Made by a program: the position numbers and the translations under genes. A stretch of 64,000 nucleotides of DNA from NCBI RefSeq assembly GCF_900113135.1, contig NZ_FOOH01000007.1:107360-171359 (forward strand). The letters run 5' to 3'. Of this stretch, positions 52,622 through 62,192 are shown in pieces; position 1 is the stretch's first letter; every line of letters begins with the position of its first letter. This DNA comes from Salegentibacter agarivorans (GTDB lineage: Bacteria; Bacteroidota; Bacteroidia; Flavobacteriales; Flavobacteriaceae). Under the pieces are notes generated by a model that was given only the letters and a program-made list of their open reading frames with translations, did not search any database and was not told the DNA's origin.

Positions 52622-52950
52622 TGCATCTTAATTTACCCGATAAAAGATATTACGGCATTGGCGAAGTTGCAGAAGCCTTTAAGGTAAACACTTCCCTAAT
52701 TAGGTTTTGGGAGAAAGAATTTGATGTAATTCAGCCTAAAAAAAATGCCAAGGGAAATCGCAAATTCACACCCGAGGATATTAAGAATTTAGAGCTTATT
52801 TATCACCTGGTAAAAGAACGCGGATTCACCCTGGAAGGTGCCAAAACACATTTAAAAGAAGAAAAACACAAAACCCTTAGCAACTTCGAAATTATTCGTA
52901 AGTTGGAAGGAGTAAAAGCAAAACTAATCAATCTTAAAAATCAGTTGTAG
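52621..52950 (+). CDS. MerR-family transcriptional regulator
   Basis: The 109-residue protein has the MerR N-terminal helix-turn-helix ([20 protein letters not shown], then [20 protein letters not shown]) and a short dimerisation helix. There is no C-terminal effector domain and no metal-binding cysteine, so it is an effector-independent or stand-alone MerR. Its position, overlapping the M23 gene by 1 bp and 1 bp before lemA, suggests it regulates the cell-wall genes around it. Confidence 0.88.
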   Translation: MHLNLPDKRYYGIGEVAEAFKVNTSLIRFWEKEFDVIQPKKNAKGNRKFTPEDIKNLELIYHLVKERGFTLEGAKTHLKEEKHKTLSNFEIIRKLEGVKAKLINLKNQL

Positions 52951-52951
52951 A

Positions 52952-53548
52952 ATGAAAAAATGGTTAATCCCTGTAATAGTACTCGTAGTTCTTGGTATTA
53001 TCGTTTACAGCCTCACCGCAGGAGTAAATAACACCGCAGTAGAATATGAAGAAAATGTATCTAAGAATTGGGCCGATGTTGAAAATGCCTATCAGCGAAG
53101 AAGTGATCTTATCCCGAATTTAGTTAGCACAGTAGAAGGTTCAGCCGATTTTGAACGAGGAACTTTAACCGATGTTATTGAGGCGCGAGCAAAAGCTACT
53201 TCGGTAAATGTTGATGCGGGAAATTTAGATCCGCAGCAAATTCAGCAATTCCAGCAAGCTCAGGGCGGATTATCTAATGCTTTATCCAGGCTTTTGGTCT
53301 CGGTTGAAAGATACCCCGATATAAAATCGAATCAGAATTTTCTTCAATTACAGTCGCAATTAGAAGGAACTGAGAACCGAATTAGCGTTGCGAGAAATCG
53401 CTACAATGAAGCGGTAAGACAATACAACACTTATATTAGAAAATTCCCGAATAATATTTTTGCCGGAATGTTCGGTTTTGAAAGAAAACCAGCTTTTGAA
53501 GCAGAAGAAGGTGCAGAAAATGCTCCAGATGTTGAATTTGATTTTTAA
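52952..53548 (+). CDS. LemA-family protein
   Basis: The 198-residue protein has an N-terminal membrane segment ([18 protein letters not shown]). The LemA helical domain follows: [20 protein letters not shown], then [20 protein letters not shown] and [16 protein letters not shown]. LemA proteins are membrane-anchored helical bundles of unknown function, commonly next to TPM-domain (Psb32-like) genes. The two TPM genes downstream fit that pattern. Confidence 0.95.
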   Translation: MKKWLIPVIVLVVLGIIVYSLTAGVNNTAVEYEENVSKNWADVENAYQRRSDLIPNLVSTVEGSADFERGTLTDVIEARAKATSVNVDAGNLDPQQIQQFQQAQGGLSNALSRLLVSVERYPDIKSNQNFLQLQSQLEGTENRISVARNRYNEAVRQYNTYIRKFPNNIFAGMFGFERKPAFEAEEGAENAPDVEFDF

Positions 53549-53553
53549 GCGAA

Positions 53554-53994
53554 ATGGGTAAAGTAGAGGATTTTTTAAGTAAAAAAGACGAAGAGGAAAT
53601 CATTAAAGCCATTAGAACGGCAGAGAGCCATACATCTGGCGAAGTAAGGGTTCACCTGGAAAAAACCACTGGCGAGATGGATATTTTTGATCGCGCTATG
53701 GAGGTTTTTCATATGCTGAAAATGGATAATACCAAACACGATAATGGCGTGTTAATATATGTTGCCGTAGAAGATCATAACTTTGTGATCTACGGCGATA
53801 AAGGAATTAACGATGTTGTTCCAGACGATTTTTGGGAAAGTACCAAAGATGCCATTGTAGAAAAATTTAAAAAAGGAGAATTTAAGCAAGGCCTGGTAGA
53901 CGGAATTTTAACCGCAGGCCAGCAGCTTAAAAAACACTTCCCGTATAGCGACGAGACCCGGGACGAACTCTCCAATGAAATTTCAAAAGGATAA
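53554..53994 (+). CDS. soluble TPM-domain protein
   Basis: The 146-residue protein carries only a TPM domain (the TPM_phosphatase/Psb32-like fold). It has EIIKAIRTAESHTSGEVRVH, then ILIYVAVEDHNF-type strands (VLIYVAVEDHNFVIYGDKG) and KEGEFKQGLVDGI-like helices. No signal peptide or membrane segment is present, unlike its neighbour. The family has been linked to phosphatase activity and to assembly of membrane complexes. The stop is directly followed by the ATG of the next gene. Confidence 0.9.
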   Translation: MGKVEDFLSKKDEEEIIKAIRTAESHTSGEVRVHLEKTTGEMDIFDRAMEVFHMLKMDNTKHDNGVLIYVAVEDHNFVIYGDKGINDVVPDDFWESTKDAIVEKFKKGEFKQGLVDGILTAGQQLKKHFPYSDETRDELSNEISKG

Positions 53995-54789
53995 ATGCCA
54001 CAATTCACTAAAAGATTCCAACTAATATTTTTGTTTTTCCTCGTTTACTCGGGGTTTATATATGCGCAGCGCGATGTTCCTCCAAAACCAGCTGAAGAAA
54101 CGAGCGTATATGACGAGGCTGATATTTTATCTTCTTCGGAAGAAAGCCGATTAAAACAGAAATTGGTTAATTATGCAGATACTACTTCAACCCAGATAGT
54201 AATTGCTACTATAGAATCCTTGCAGGGCGAATATGAAGGAGTTTATGCTGCAGAATGGGCCCAGGAATGGGGAATTGGACAAAGCGAAAAAGACAACGGA
54301 CTTTTAATTCTAGTTGCTGAAAATGATCGAAAAATTTGGATTACTACAGGTTATGGTTTAGAAGAATACATGACTGATGCCCGAAGTAAACAAATAATAG
54401 AACAAATTATTCTTCCTAAATTTAGAAGCGGCAGTTATTACAACGGCCTTGATGCGGGAACTACTGCTATTTTCCAGGTCCTGGCCGGTACTTTTGAAGG
54501 CACACCACAAAGACGTAGCCAATCTAATGGAATACCTGTACAGCTTCTTGTAATGGGAATTATCTTGCTAGTAATTATTGTTTCCCTTGCCAATAAAAAT
54601 AAAGGTGGAAGAAACGGTGGCAGAAGAAGTGCCGGCAGCACTTTTTTAGATGCTATTATTTTAAGTTCTCTGGGACGCGGTACTTTTGGCGGTGGTAGCT
54701 CTGGCGGAGGTTTTGGCGGCGGAGGCGGCTTTGGTGGCGGTTTCGGCGGTGGAGGCTTTGGCGGCGGTGGTGCCGGTGGAAGCTGGTAA
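53995..54789 (+). CDS. membrane TPM-domain protein with Gly-rich C-terminus
   Basis: The 264-residue protein has a signal peptide (FQLIFLFFLVYSGFIYAQ) and a periplasmic TPM domain (DEADILSSSEESRLKQKL, EWGIGQSEKDNGLLILVAEN, then ITTGYGLEEYMTDARSKQII). One transmembrane segment (about residues 182-200) follows. The C-terminal 50 residues are glycine-rich (GGGFGGGGGFGGGFGGGGFG). The TPM domain would face the periplasm. It is the last gene of the M23-MerR-LemA-TPM-TPM operon. Confidence 0.92.
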   Translation: MPQFTKRFQLIFLFFLVYSGFIYAQRDVPPKPAEETSVYDEADILSSSEESRLKQKLVNYADTTSTQIVIATIESLQGEYEGVYAAEWAQEWGIGQSEKDNGLLILVAENDRKIWITTGYGLEEYMTDARSKQIIEQIILPKFRSGSYYNGLDAGTTAIFQVLAGTFEGTPQRRSQSNGIPVQLLVMGIILLVIIVSLANKNKGGRNGGRRSAGSTFLDAIILSSLGRGTFGGGSSGGGFGGGGGFGGGFGGGGFGGGGAGGSW

Positions 54790-54859
54790 TTTCAGTTGGT
54801 AGTAATTTAGTAGGGAGTTTACAGTTGGCTATGTTTTTAACCGAAACACCTATAAAAAT

Positions 54860-54984
54860 AAAGACTGTTTGATAGGTTTTAGTTCCGTCAAACTGAACTT
54901 GTTTCAGCTTCTAACTTGATTTTCATCTTAGATACTGAAACAAGTTCAGGATGACGATTCAAACAAACATCTCAAACAGTCTTT
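54860..54984. terminator. nested stem-loop between convergent genes
   Basis: An outer stem AAAGACTGTTTGA/TCAAACAGTCTTT (54860-54872 and 54972-54984) encloses a CTGAACTTGTTTCAG/CTGAAACAAGTTCAG inner stem (54893-54907 and 54935-54949) with GTCA/TGAC ends. It lies between the convergent TPM and TonB-receptor genes and can terminate both. Confidence 0.65.
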
Positions 54985-55006
54985 TTCACTTTCAGATAAA
55001 ATTCAA

Positions 55007-57769
55007 TTACCTTCCTCTTCTATTATTATTCGGGTCTTTCCCGCCAAACTTGCTTATTTTATACGTAAAACTTAGCATAAAATATTGTTCTAAAACAAGC
55101 TCTTGCGTATCCTGAATAAAATCGTCTCCGGTAAACCTTCGGGTGGCAATGTTTTGGTCCAGCAAGTCGAATACTTTTATTTTTAGCGTTCCATTATCTC
55201 CAAAAACTTCGTATCCTAAGCTTGCATTCCATAGGTAGAACGAATTTTGAAACCCGGGAGAAGCGTTCCCGATAGATTGATACGCAATATCACTTCCTAT
55301 CACAAATTTCTCTGGCCAAAAAGAAGTTAGCGCCAATGAAATATTCTGATTTTTATAATTTTCTTCCCTGTTGTTAAAACTGTATTCAGCATCTACAAAT
55401 TCAACGCTATAAAAGGGTTCTATAGTTACCAAATCCCTAAAATTATATTCCAGCCCTAAATTAGGAGTAAGATTTAAAGTTTTAGAGATAAAACGCTGCT
55501 CGTTGGTAAAGCCAACATTTTTATTATAATTACCATAGAGTCCTCCTCGAACTTTAATAGAGCTTTCGTTTTCCAACTCAAAGGTTTTGTCAATATTTCC
55601 TCCCCCAAAATAGCTGTAAACACCATCTACGTTGGTATATGTGGTGGTTCGCACTAAATCTTCGTCAACCGTACTTCTGGTTACCACCTGGTCATTAGTA
55701 AAATTCCCACCTAAATAAGCGTAAAAACCAGAACGGGTTTTAAAATCGAAATTATTGAAGTTAAGGTAAAACCTATGTCTTAAAGTTGGTCTAAGATCTG
55801 GGTTACCCGTAACGATATTCAACGGATTTATAGTATTTGTAACCGGCTGCAATTGGTTTAAAGACGGGGCATCCCAGGAATTATTGTAATTAAAATAAAT
55901 AGCTTTCCCCTGCGCCAGGTTATACCTAAAATAAGCGTTTGCAAATAAATTTTCGTAGGTATTATCTATAGAAGTTTCAGTAAAAAGATCTTCATTCTTT
56001 AGCCTGATACTCTGGAAACCTCCAGAAACACTTGTTCTTAATTTCTCTCCGTTATACGCAAGACCTAAGCTCGGACGATGCGTAAAAGATTCAGATTTAA
56101 AATCGTTGCTCAGTTCATCATCAAGTAAAGTATAATCGCCCGTATCATTAGCATCGTAAACCAGACGTTCATTTCGGCCGTCGGCTTTATCAAAATTATA
56201 ACTTACATCCAGCATTAATTTTTCGGTAATAGGGAAACGACTACTTACATCAACCCCATAATTATTATCCTTGTTTTCTTCGGAAATTAATTGATCCTGA
56301 ATATCTGTATTTACCAATTCACCTTCCTGATTATAAATTTCTCTTTCAGAAAAGAAATTGTTATCCTGTGAACGTGTATTATTCTGATTATTAAATCCTA
56401 AACTATAATAACCTCCGTTTTTACCAAATTTTCTTGTAAAATTCAATCGGTTCGAGAAATTCACACTGTGAACTTCAGAATAATTATCGGTTAAAGCAGT
56501 ATTTATTGGGGTACCATCTTCTGCAACAGATTCTGTGAAAGATTGGTTAGAAGAGCGACCGTTATTGGTGTTTATATTTGGTCTCACTGAAATCCTTGTT
56601 AAAGTATCTGGCTGAATCTCGAATCCTAAATTAAATCGGTGATTATTATTCACCCTGTTTCCGCTAGATTCAGAATTATTAAAGAATCTTCTATCTGGCA
56701 AAATATTTTCTCTTTGAGTTCGGCTTTCGGTTCTATTATCAGCACGACTATAGAAATAATTAGAAGAAAGTTCGGTTTCCTGTGGCCATTCGTTTACAAA
56801 ACTAAATCCGGCGTTATCAGATTTTGTAATCCCGTTTGCTGATCCAAAATTACTTCCGTTAATGCTGAAATTTCCACCTCTGCTCCTACTGATGGAATAA
56901 GCATTACGGCCCATCGCATCATAAATTTCATCGAATGAGAACCCGGAAGAATTAATGTTGTTGGAACTCGCCAAAAGGCTCACGCGCATATCATTTTTAA
57001 AATAATTTCCAATTCCGCTTAATTCATAACGCTCATCGGTTCCGCCGCCTGCAGTAAGCCTGGAGAAAAATCCGCGGTTTTTATCTTCGTCTATGGTAAT
57101 ATTAATGGTTTTGTTTTCGGCATCTCCTTCTTTTCCGGTAAATTCTTCAGATTTAGTTTTGCTATCTACCACCTGAAGTTTATTTATCAATTCCTTAGGC
57201 AGGTTTTTGGTAGCGATCTTTGGGTCGTCTCCAAAAAATTCTTTTCCGTTCACTTTAATTTGCGAAACCGGGGTTCCGTTTACGGTAATACTACCATCTG
57301 TAGCCACTTCTACCCCGGGAAGTTCTTTAAGTAATTCTTCCAGGTTTGCATCTTTACGCGTTTTAAAAGAAGCTGCATTAAATTCCAGGGTATCTTTCTT
57401 TATCGTTACCGGCGCGCGAGAAGAAGTAATTGTTATTTCATCTAAAGCATTATCGGCTACCTGCATTTTTATAACATCAAGATTTACCTCGCTATTAATT
57501 TGCACCTGCTGAGCATAAGTCTTAAAGCCGGCATAGGAAATAAGTAAATTTAATTCCTTAATTTCTGAACTTCCAGAAAGTTGAAATTCTCCTGTATTGT
57601 CTGAAATTGTATAGGTAACCAAACTACTATCTGCCGGTTTCTCCAGGTAAACCGTTGCCGATTCCAGGGGTGCTCCCTGCGGATCGGTTATTTTACCATT
57701 TATTTCAAAATTTTGGGCTGTTAGATTTCCTGCCAAAAACAGAAAGGCAAGGGAAAGAAGAATTCTCAT
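55007..57769 (-). CDS. TonB-dependent outer-membrane receptor (outer membrane beta-barrel family)
   Basis: The 920-residue protein has a signal peptide (LLSLAFLFLAGNLTAQ), an N-terminal carboxypeptidase-like regulatory domain (INGKITDPQGAPLESATVYL), a plug domain (around DANLEELLKELPGVEVATDG) and a large C-terminal beta-barrel. It is a transport protein energised by TonB-ExbBD. No SusD-like partner is next to it, so it is not a typical polysaccharide locus. A BlaI-type palindrome (57822-57841) overlaps the promoter spacer upstream of a TAACTTTG -7 box. Confidence 0.88.
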   Translation of the reverse strand: MRILLSLAFLFLAGNLTAQNFEINGKITDPQGAPLESATVYLEKPADSSLVTYTISDNTGEFQLSGSSEIKELNLLISYAGFKTYAQQVQINSEVNLDVIKMQVADNALDEITITSSRAPVTIKKDTLEFNAASFKTRKDANLEELLKELPGVEVATDGSITVNGTPVSQIKVNGKEFFGDDPKIATKNLPKELINKLQVVDSKTKSEEFTGKEGDAENKTINITIDEDKNRGFFSRLTAGGGTDERYELSGIGNYFKNDMRVSLLASSNNINSSGFSFDEIYDAMGRNAYSISRSRGGNFSINGSNFGSANGITKSDNAGFSFVNEWPQETELSSNYFYSRADNRTESRTQRENILPDRRFFNNSESSGNRVNNNHRFNLGFEIQPDTLTRISVRPNINTNNGRSSNQSFTESVAEDGTPINTALTDNYSEVHSVNFSNRLNFTRKFGKNGGYYSLGFNNQNNTRSQDNNFFSEREIYNQEGELVNTDIQDQLISEENKDNNYGVDVSSRFPITEKLMLDVSYNFDKADGRNERLVYDANDTGDYTLLDDELSNDFKSESFTHRPSLGLAYNGEKLRTSVSGGFQSIRLKNEDLFTETSIDNTYENLFANAYFRYNLAQGKAIYFNYNNSWDAPSLNQLQPVTNTINPLNIVTGNPDLRPTLRHRFYLNFNNFDFKTRSGFYAYLGGNFTNDQVVTRSTVDEDLVRTTTYTNVDGVYSYFGGGNIDKTFELENESSIKVRGGLYGNYNKNVGFTNEQRFISKTLNLTPNLGLEYNFRDLVTIEPFYSVEFVDAEYSFNNREENYKNQNISLALTSFWPEKFVIGSDIAYQSIGNASPGFQNSFYLWNASLGYEVFGDNGTLKIKVFDLLDQNIATRRFTGDDFIQDTQELVLEQYFMLSFTYKISKFGGKDPNNNRRGR

Positions 57770-57806
57770 GGAGGGTTTAGGTGTTAAAATTTGAAAAAAA
57801 TCAAGA

Positions 57807-57814
57807 CAAAGTTA
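57807..57814 (-). promoter_or_regulatory. -7 promoter element for the TonB-dependent receptor gene
   Basis: On the minus strand TAACTTTG matches TAnnTTTG and lies 37 bp before the ATG at 57769. The -33 region lies inside the BlaI-type palindrome at 57822-57841. Confidence 0.5.
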
Positions 57815-57821
57815 TGCCTCA

Positions 57822-57841
57822 CTAACTATATTGGTAGTTAG
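57822..57841. promoter_or_regulatory. candidate BlaI-type operator upstream of the TonB-dependent receptor
   Basis: CTAACTA-TATTGG-TAGTTAG is a perfect palindrome containing ACTA-N6-TAGT, the same core and spacing as the sites at 12832-12866 beside the BlaI-like gene. It overlaps the region between -7 and -33, so binding would block transcription of the receptor. Confidence 0.5.
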
Positions 57842-57875
57842 ACTCTCAATTTGTTACAAAGTTTAACAGCTAATT

Positions 57876-59183
57876 TTATTTTTTTCTGAAATACACTGAA
57901 ATAGGTACTCCCGTAAGATCAAATTCCTTTCTTAACTTGTTCTCTATAAAACGTTTATAAGGATCTCTAACATACTGCGGAAGATTACAAAAAAAAGCAA
58001 ACTGCGGCTGTGGGGTAGGCAATTGGGTACAGAATTTTATCTTTACATACTTCCCTTTATAAGCCGGCGGAGGATTTTGCTCAATTATAGGAAGCATTAT
58101 ATCGTTAAGCTCGCGGGTTTTAATTTTCTTACTACGATTCTCAAAAACCTTTACCGCCGTTTCTATAGCTTTAAAGATTCTTTGTTTGGTAAGCACCGAC
58201 ATAAAGACGATAGGCACATCGGTAAAAGGTTCTATTTCACGCCTAATCATGGCCTCAAACTCTTTCATGGTATTGGTTTCCTTATCTTCAACCAAATCCC
58301 ATTTATTTACAAGAATTACAATTCCTTTTCGGTTTCTTTGTGCCAGCCAAAATATATTTTGAACCTGCCCGTCAAATCCGCGGGTAGCATCTAAGATTAC
58401 CAAACATACATCGCAATTTTCTATAGCTCGAACCGAACGCATTACCGAGTAAAATTCAAGGTCTTCTTTAACCTTAGACTTTCTTCTAATCCCGGCAGTG
58501 TCTACAAGGTTAAATTCAAACCCGAACCTATTATACTTAGTATCCATAGCATCGCGGGTTGTCCCTGCAATATCGGTAACTATATAACGTTCTTCGCCAA
58601 TAAGTGCATTGATAAAAGAAGATTTCCCGGCATTGGGACGTCCCACTACAGCAAATCTTGGTAATTCGGTTTCTTCTTCGGCTTCGGTTTCAGGGAGCGC
58701 TTCTACTAAAGCATCAAGTAAATCTCCGGTACCACTACCGTTTGTACTGGCAATAGGAAAATATTCGCCAAGACCTAAAGAATAAAATTCGACAGCATTC
58801 TCCAGCCTTTTATTATTATCTACTTTATTAACAGCAAGAAGAACAGGTTTATCTACTTTTCTAAGCAATTGCGCAACATCCTCGTCCATAGGGGTTACGC
58901 CACTTTCAACATCTACCATAAAAATTATGGCATCGGCTTCATCTATAGCAAGTTCTACCTGCTTGTCTATTTCGGCTTCAAAAATATCGTCGCTTCCCAC
59001 AACATATCCACCGGTATCTATAAGGGAAAAATTACGACCATTCCAATCAGATTTTCCATAATGACGATCGCGGGTTACCCCACTAACCGAATCTACAATC
59101 GCCTCACGACGTTGAATTAATCGGTTGAAAAAAGTAGATTTTCCAACATTTGGTCTTCCTACAATGGCTACAATATTGCCCAT
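57876..59183 (-). CDS. der: ribosome biogenesis GTPase Der
   Basis: Der has two GTPase domains in tandem. The first is at the N-terminus with [19 protein letters not shown] and NKVD. The second starts near residue 180 with [14 protein letters not shown], has DTAGI and NKWD, and is followed by the KH-like C-terminal domain ([13 protein letters not shown], then a basic end). The 435-residue length is normal. It acts in 50S ribosome maturation. It is separated by 189 bp from era, another ribosome GTPase, on the same strand. Confidence 0.96.
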   Translation of the reverse strand: MGNIVAIVGRPNVGKSTFFNRLIQRREAIVDSVSGVTRDRHYGKSDWNGRNFSLIDTGGYVVGSDDIFEAEIDKQVELAIDEADAIIFMVDVESGVTPMDEDVAQLLRKVDKPVLLAVNKVDNNKRLENAVEFYSLGLGEYFPIASTNGSGTGDLLDALVEALPETEAEEETELPRFAVVGRPNAGKSSFINALIGEERYIVTDIAGTTRDAMDTKYNRFGFEFNLVDTAGIRRKSKVKEDLEFYSVMRSVRAIENCDVCLVILDATRGFDGQVQNIFWLAQRNRKGIVILVNKWDLVEDKETNTMKEFEAMIRREIEPFTDVPIVFMSVLTKQRIFKAIETAVKVFENRSKKIKTRELNDIMLPIIEQNPPPAYKGKYVKIKFCTQLPTPQPQFAFFCNLPQYVRDPYKRFIENKLRKEFDLTGVPISVYFRKK

Positions 59184-59372
59184 AATATTTATTCTTTATT
59201 GCCTCAAAGAGGTTTGTTTTCTGAATTTATTCAGAAAATGCAATTGTTTGCAAAATTAGTGTAAAAATTCGGGTTTACCCGAAACTTAGAAAACGGAAGT
59301 TTTCTGTAAAAAATTGAAGTATTTAAATTGAAAATTTTAGATAAAAACTTTTAGAAAATTAATTCAGAAAAA

Positions 59373-60254
59373 TTATTCATTATACCCAAAACGCTTTAAC
59401 TGGCGTTGATCGCTTCTCCAGTTTTTGTTCACTTTTACGTAAAGTTCAAGATGAACCTGTTTCCCAAAGAATTTCTCAAGATCTTTTCGGGCTTCTACCC
59501 CAACCCTTTTTAAAGCGGCACCTTTATGACCTATAATAATTCCTTTTTGAGTTTCGCGCTCTACCATAATCACGCTACGCATTCTAATGATTTTCTCTTC
59601 TTCAAAAAATTCCTGCGTATCAATTTCTACCGCATAAGGAATTTCCTTTTTGTAATGCATTAAAATCTTTTCGCGAATAATTTCATTTACAAAGAAACGT
59701 TCGGGCTTATCGGTAAGCGTGTCTTTTGGATAAAACGCCGGAGATTCTGGTAATAACTCAATAATTCGGTTAAATACTTCAGCAACATTAAAACCTTCTA
59801 AAGCCGAAACCGGGAAAATTTCAGCATTGGGCACTTTCTCTGTCCACATTTGTACCTGGCTTTCCAATTCTTCCTGGTTAGATTTATCAATTTTATTCAG
59901 CAATAAAATAACAGGAATATCGGTTCCTATAATTTTATTAAAAAAGGCTTCATCTTTAAGTTCCTTTTCCCCAATTTCTACCATATATATCAAAACATCG
60001 GCATCTTCAAAAGCAGATTTTACAAAACCCATCATAGATTCCTGCAACTCGTAAGCCGGTTTAATAATTCCGGGGGTATCGCTTAACAACACCTGGAAGT
60101 CTTCGCCATTTACAATTCCCAGAATACGGTGGCGGGTGGTTTGCGCTTTAGAAGTGATAATAGACAATTTTTCGCCTACAAAAGCATTCATTAAAGTAGA
60201 TTTCCCCACATTAGGGTTCCCAATAATATTTACAAATCCTGCCTTATGTGCCAT
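59373..60254 (-). CDS. era: GTPase Era
   Basis: The 293-residue protein has one GTPase domain (GNPNVGKSTLMNAF, DTPGI, NKID) and a C-terminal KH RNA-binding domain (IIGHKGAALKRVGVEARKDL). Era binds 16S rRNA and completes 30S assembly. Length and domains are normal. The neighbouring gene downstream is der. Confidence 0.96.
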   Translation of the reverse strand: MAHKAGFVNIIGNPNVGKSTLMNAFVGEKLSIITSKAQTTRHRILGIVNGEDFQVLLSDTPGIIKPAYELQESMMGFVKSAFEDADVLIYMVEIGEKELKDEAFFNKIIGTDIPVILLLNKIDKSNQEELESQVQMWTEKVPNAEIFPVSALEGFNVAEVFNRIIELLPESPAFYPKDTLTDKPERFFVNEIIREKILMHYKKEIPYAVEIDTQEFFEEEKIIRMRSVIMVERETQKGIIIGHKGAALKRVGVEARKDLEKFFGKQVHLELYVKVNKNWRSDQRQLKRFGYNE

Positions 60255-60434
60255 TTTGATAATTTTTATGCTGCAAAGGTAAGACGATTCACTTACAGTT
60301 ATCTGCTTTTGATTTAAATTTATTTCATAAATAGGTTTTGCATTAATTTTCTATTAAAATTTATTAGTAATTTGATAATCAGATAGCTTCATATTATTAA
60401 TACATTAAAAATTCTTACTAAAGTGGCTACAAAC

Positions 60435-60464
60435 TTGGCTAACAAAAATAATTGGCTAATTTTG
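60435..60464 (+). promoter_or_regulatory. promoter of the SulP transporter gene
   Basis: TTG (60435-60437), a 19-bp spacer and TAATTTTG (60457-60464) match the Bacteroidota promoter consensus exactly in spacing and sequence. A transcript would start close to 60470. Confidence 0.65.
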
Positions 60465-60473
60465 CCGGCTCTT

Positions 60474-60521
60474 ATGAAGCAAAGAAGAAATATACAATCG
60501 TCTCCACTTACGCCGCCCTAG
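60474..60521 (+). CDS. possible 15-residue leader peptide upstream of SulP
   Basis: An ATG lies 10 bp after the -7 box, so the transcript would be nearly leaderless for this frame. It encodes MKQRRNIQSSPLTPP and stops at 60521, 90 bp before the SulP ATG. The peptide ends in a Pro-rich segment (SSPLTPP) that could stall ribosomes. Whether it is translated or regulatory cannot be judged from one genome. Confidence 0.4.
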   Translation: MKQRRNIQSSPLTPP

Positions 60522-60611
60522 GCAGTTAAGTCTTCATTTCTATTAGATTCCGAAAATTTATTTCCTGCGGAAGAGAATCCGCTTTCCCTTATTTATTAAA
60601 ATTATATTCTG

Positions 60612-62156
60612 ATGAAAAAAATCTTCAACCTGTTTGATTTTTCACAAAAAGTAGATTACAAAAACGAAGTTTTAGCCGGACTTACCGTTGCGCTGGCACT
60701 AATACCAGAAGCAGTTGCCTTTGCATTAATCGCCGGACTTTCGCCTTTAACAGGTTTATACGCCGCATTTGTTATGGGATTAGTAACAGCTATTTTAGGT
60801 GGTCGTCCAGGGATGATCTCTGGCGCTACAGGAGCGGTTGCTGTGGTTATAGTGGGTCTCTCAATTTCTCATGGACCAGAATATATATTTGCTACAGTAG
60901 TTTTAGCCGGATTAATACAGGTTTTAGCCGGAGTTCTAAAACTTGGGAAATTAATTAGGCTTGTACCCCACTCTGTGATATTTGGCTTCGTAAACGGTTT
61001 GGCGATTATTATTTTTATGTCCCAATTAGACCAATTTAAAGCTTTAAACCCTGTTACCGGCGAGTTAGAATGGATGACGGGTCCACCAATGTATACATTT
61101 CTTGCGCTTGTAAGTGTTGCAATTTTAATTATCTGGCTTTTACCAAAACTTACAAAAGTAGTGCCGGCTACTCTAGTTGCAATTTTAGTGGTTTTTGGGA
61201 TTGTAGCTGCCCTGGGAATAGATACTAAAACTGTGGGTGATATTGCTTCTATTAAAGGTAGTTTTCCTCCTTTCCATATTCCTATGGTACCTTTTAACCT
61301 GAATACTTTAATGCTTATTTTTCCATATGCCGCAATTATGGCCGGAGTTGGTTTAATTGAAAGTTTATTAACTCTAAATATTGTAGACGAAATTACGGAA
61401 ACCCGGGGAAGCGGAAATAAAGAATGTGTGGCACAGGGAACTGCCAACGTACTTTCAGGTTTTTTCTCTGGGATGGGTGGTTGCGCAATGCTTGGTCAAA
61501 GTTTAATTAACGTTTCTTCTGGAGCACGTGCCCGATTATCGGGTATTGTTGCTGCTGTTTTTTTATTAATCTTTATTATGTTCGGCTCTTCGGTTATTGA
61601 ATTACTTCCAATGGCGGCCTTAACCGGGGTTATGATTATGGTTGCAGTGGGAACTTTTGAGTGGGCCAGTTTAAGAACTTTTAGAAGAATGCCTAAATCT
61701 GATATTTTGGTAATGGTATTGGTAACCGTAGTAACTGTAATTCTTCACAACCTTGCTTTAGCCGTATTGATAGGAGTTATTATTTCAGCACTTGTTTTTG
61801 CCTGGGACAACGCAAAACGTATTAGAGCCAGAAAGCGTATTGATGAAGATGGCATAAAACATTACGAGATTTACGGCCCTCTATTCTTCGGATCTGTGCA
61901 GACTTTTAATGATAAATTTGATGTTTTAAACGATCCTGAAGAAGTAATTATAGATTTTTCTGAGAGTCGTGTAGTAGATATGTCGGGGATTGAAGCCTTA
62001 AATAAGCTTACCGAGAGGTACCATAAACAAGGCAAAAAACTTCATTTAAGACATTTAAGTCAGGATTGTCGAAGACTGCTTAGTAATGCAGATGCAATTA
62101 TAGATGTAAACATTTTAGAAGATCCAACCTATAAAGTTGCGGTAGATAAAGCTTAA
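60612..62156 (+). CDS. SulP-family inorganic anion transporter
   Basis: The 514-residue protein has about 10-12 membrane segments of the SulP/SLC26 fold (GLTVALALIPEAVAFALIAG near residue 24, GLYAAFVMGLVTAILGGRPG, then GGCAMLGQSLINVSSGARAR). A C-terminal STAS domain (VIIDFSESRVVDMSGIEAL near 442) completes it. It transports sulfate, bicarbonate or another anion across the inner membrane. No sulfur-assimilation genes are adjacent, so the substrate is open. A conserved gene of unknown function follows after 36 bp. Confidence 0.92.
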   Translation: MKKIFNLFDFSQKVDYKNEVLAGLTVALALIPEAVAFALIAGLSPLTGLYAAFVMGLVTAILGGRPGMISGATGAVAVVIVGLSISHGPEYIFATVVLAGLIQVLAGVLKLGKLIRLVPHSVIFGFVNGLAIIIFMSQLDQFKALNPVTGELEWMTGPPMYTFLALVSVAILIIWLLPKLTKVVPATLVAILVVFGIVAALGIDTKTVGDIASIKGSFPPFHIPMVPFNLNTLMLIFPYAAIMAGVGLIESLLTLNIVDEITETRGSGNKECVAQGTANVLSGFFSGMGGCAMLGQSLINVSSGARARLSGIVAAVFLLIFIMFGSSVIELLPMAALTGVMIMVAVGTFEWASLRTFRRMPKSDILVMVLVTVVTVILHNLALAVLIGVIISALVFAWDNAKRIRARKRIDEDGIKHYEIYGPLFFGSVQTFNDKFDVLNDPEEVIIDFSESRVVDMSGIEALNKLTERYHKQGKKLHLRHLSQDCRRLLSNADAIIDVNILEDPTYKVAVDKA

Positions 62157-62192
62157 GTTTCTTAACTTTATACTTCAACTAAAATACACACG

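Larger units (their letters stand above)
60255..60611. other. 357-bp leader region upstream of the SulP gene
   Basis: The stretch contains a strong promoter at 60435-60464, a 15-codon open frame at 60474-60521, and about 90 bp of sequence with an internal CGGA/TCCG hairpin before the SulP ATG. The first 180 bp, near the era start, show nothing I can name. Confidence 0.6.

Noticed and set aside
54663..54786. Repeated GGCGGT/GGTGGC units resembling a tandem array
   Set aside because: They encode the Gly-rich C-terminus of the TPM protein. The units are irregular and in frame, with no spacers, so it is not a CRISPR array.
60869..61447. 192-codon minus-strand frame inside the SulP gene
   Set aside because: The plus-strand frame encodes a clear SulP transporter with STAS domain across the same bases. 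The antisense frame has no family features.
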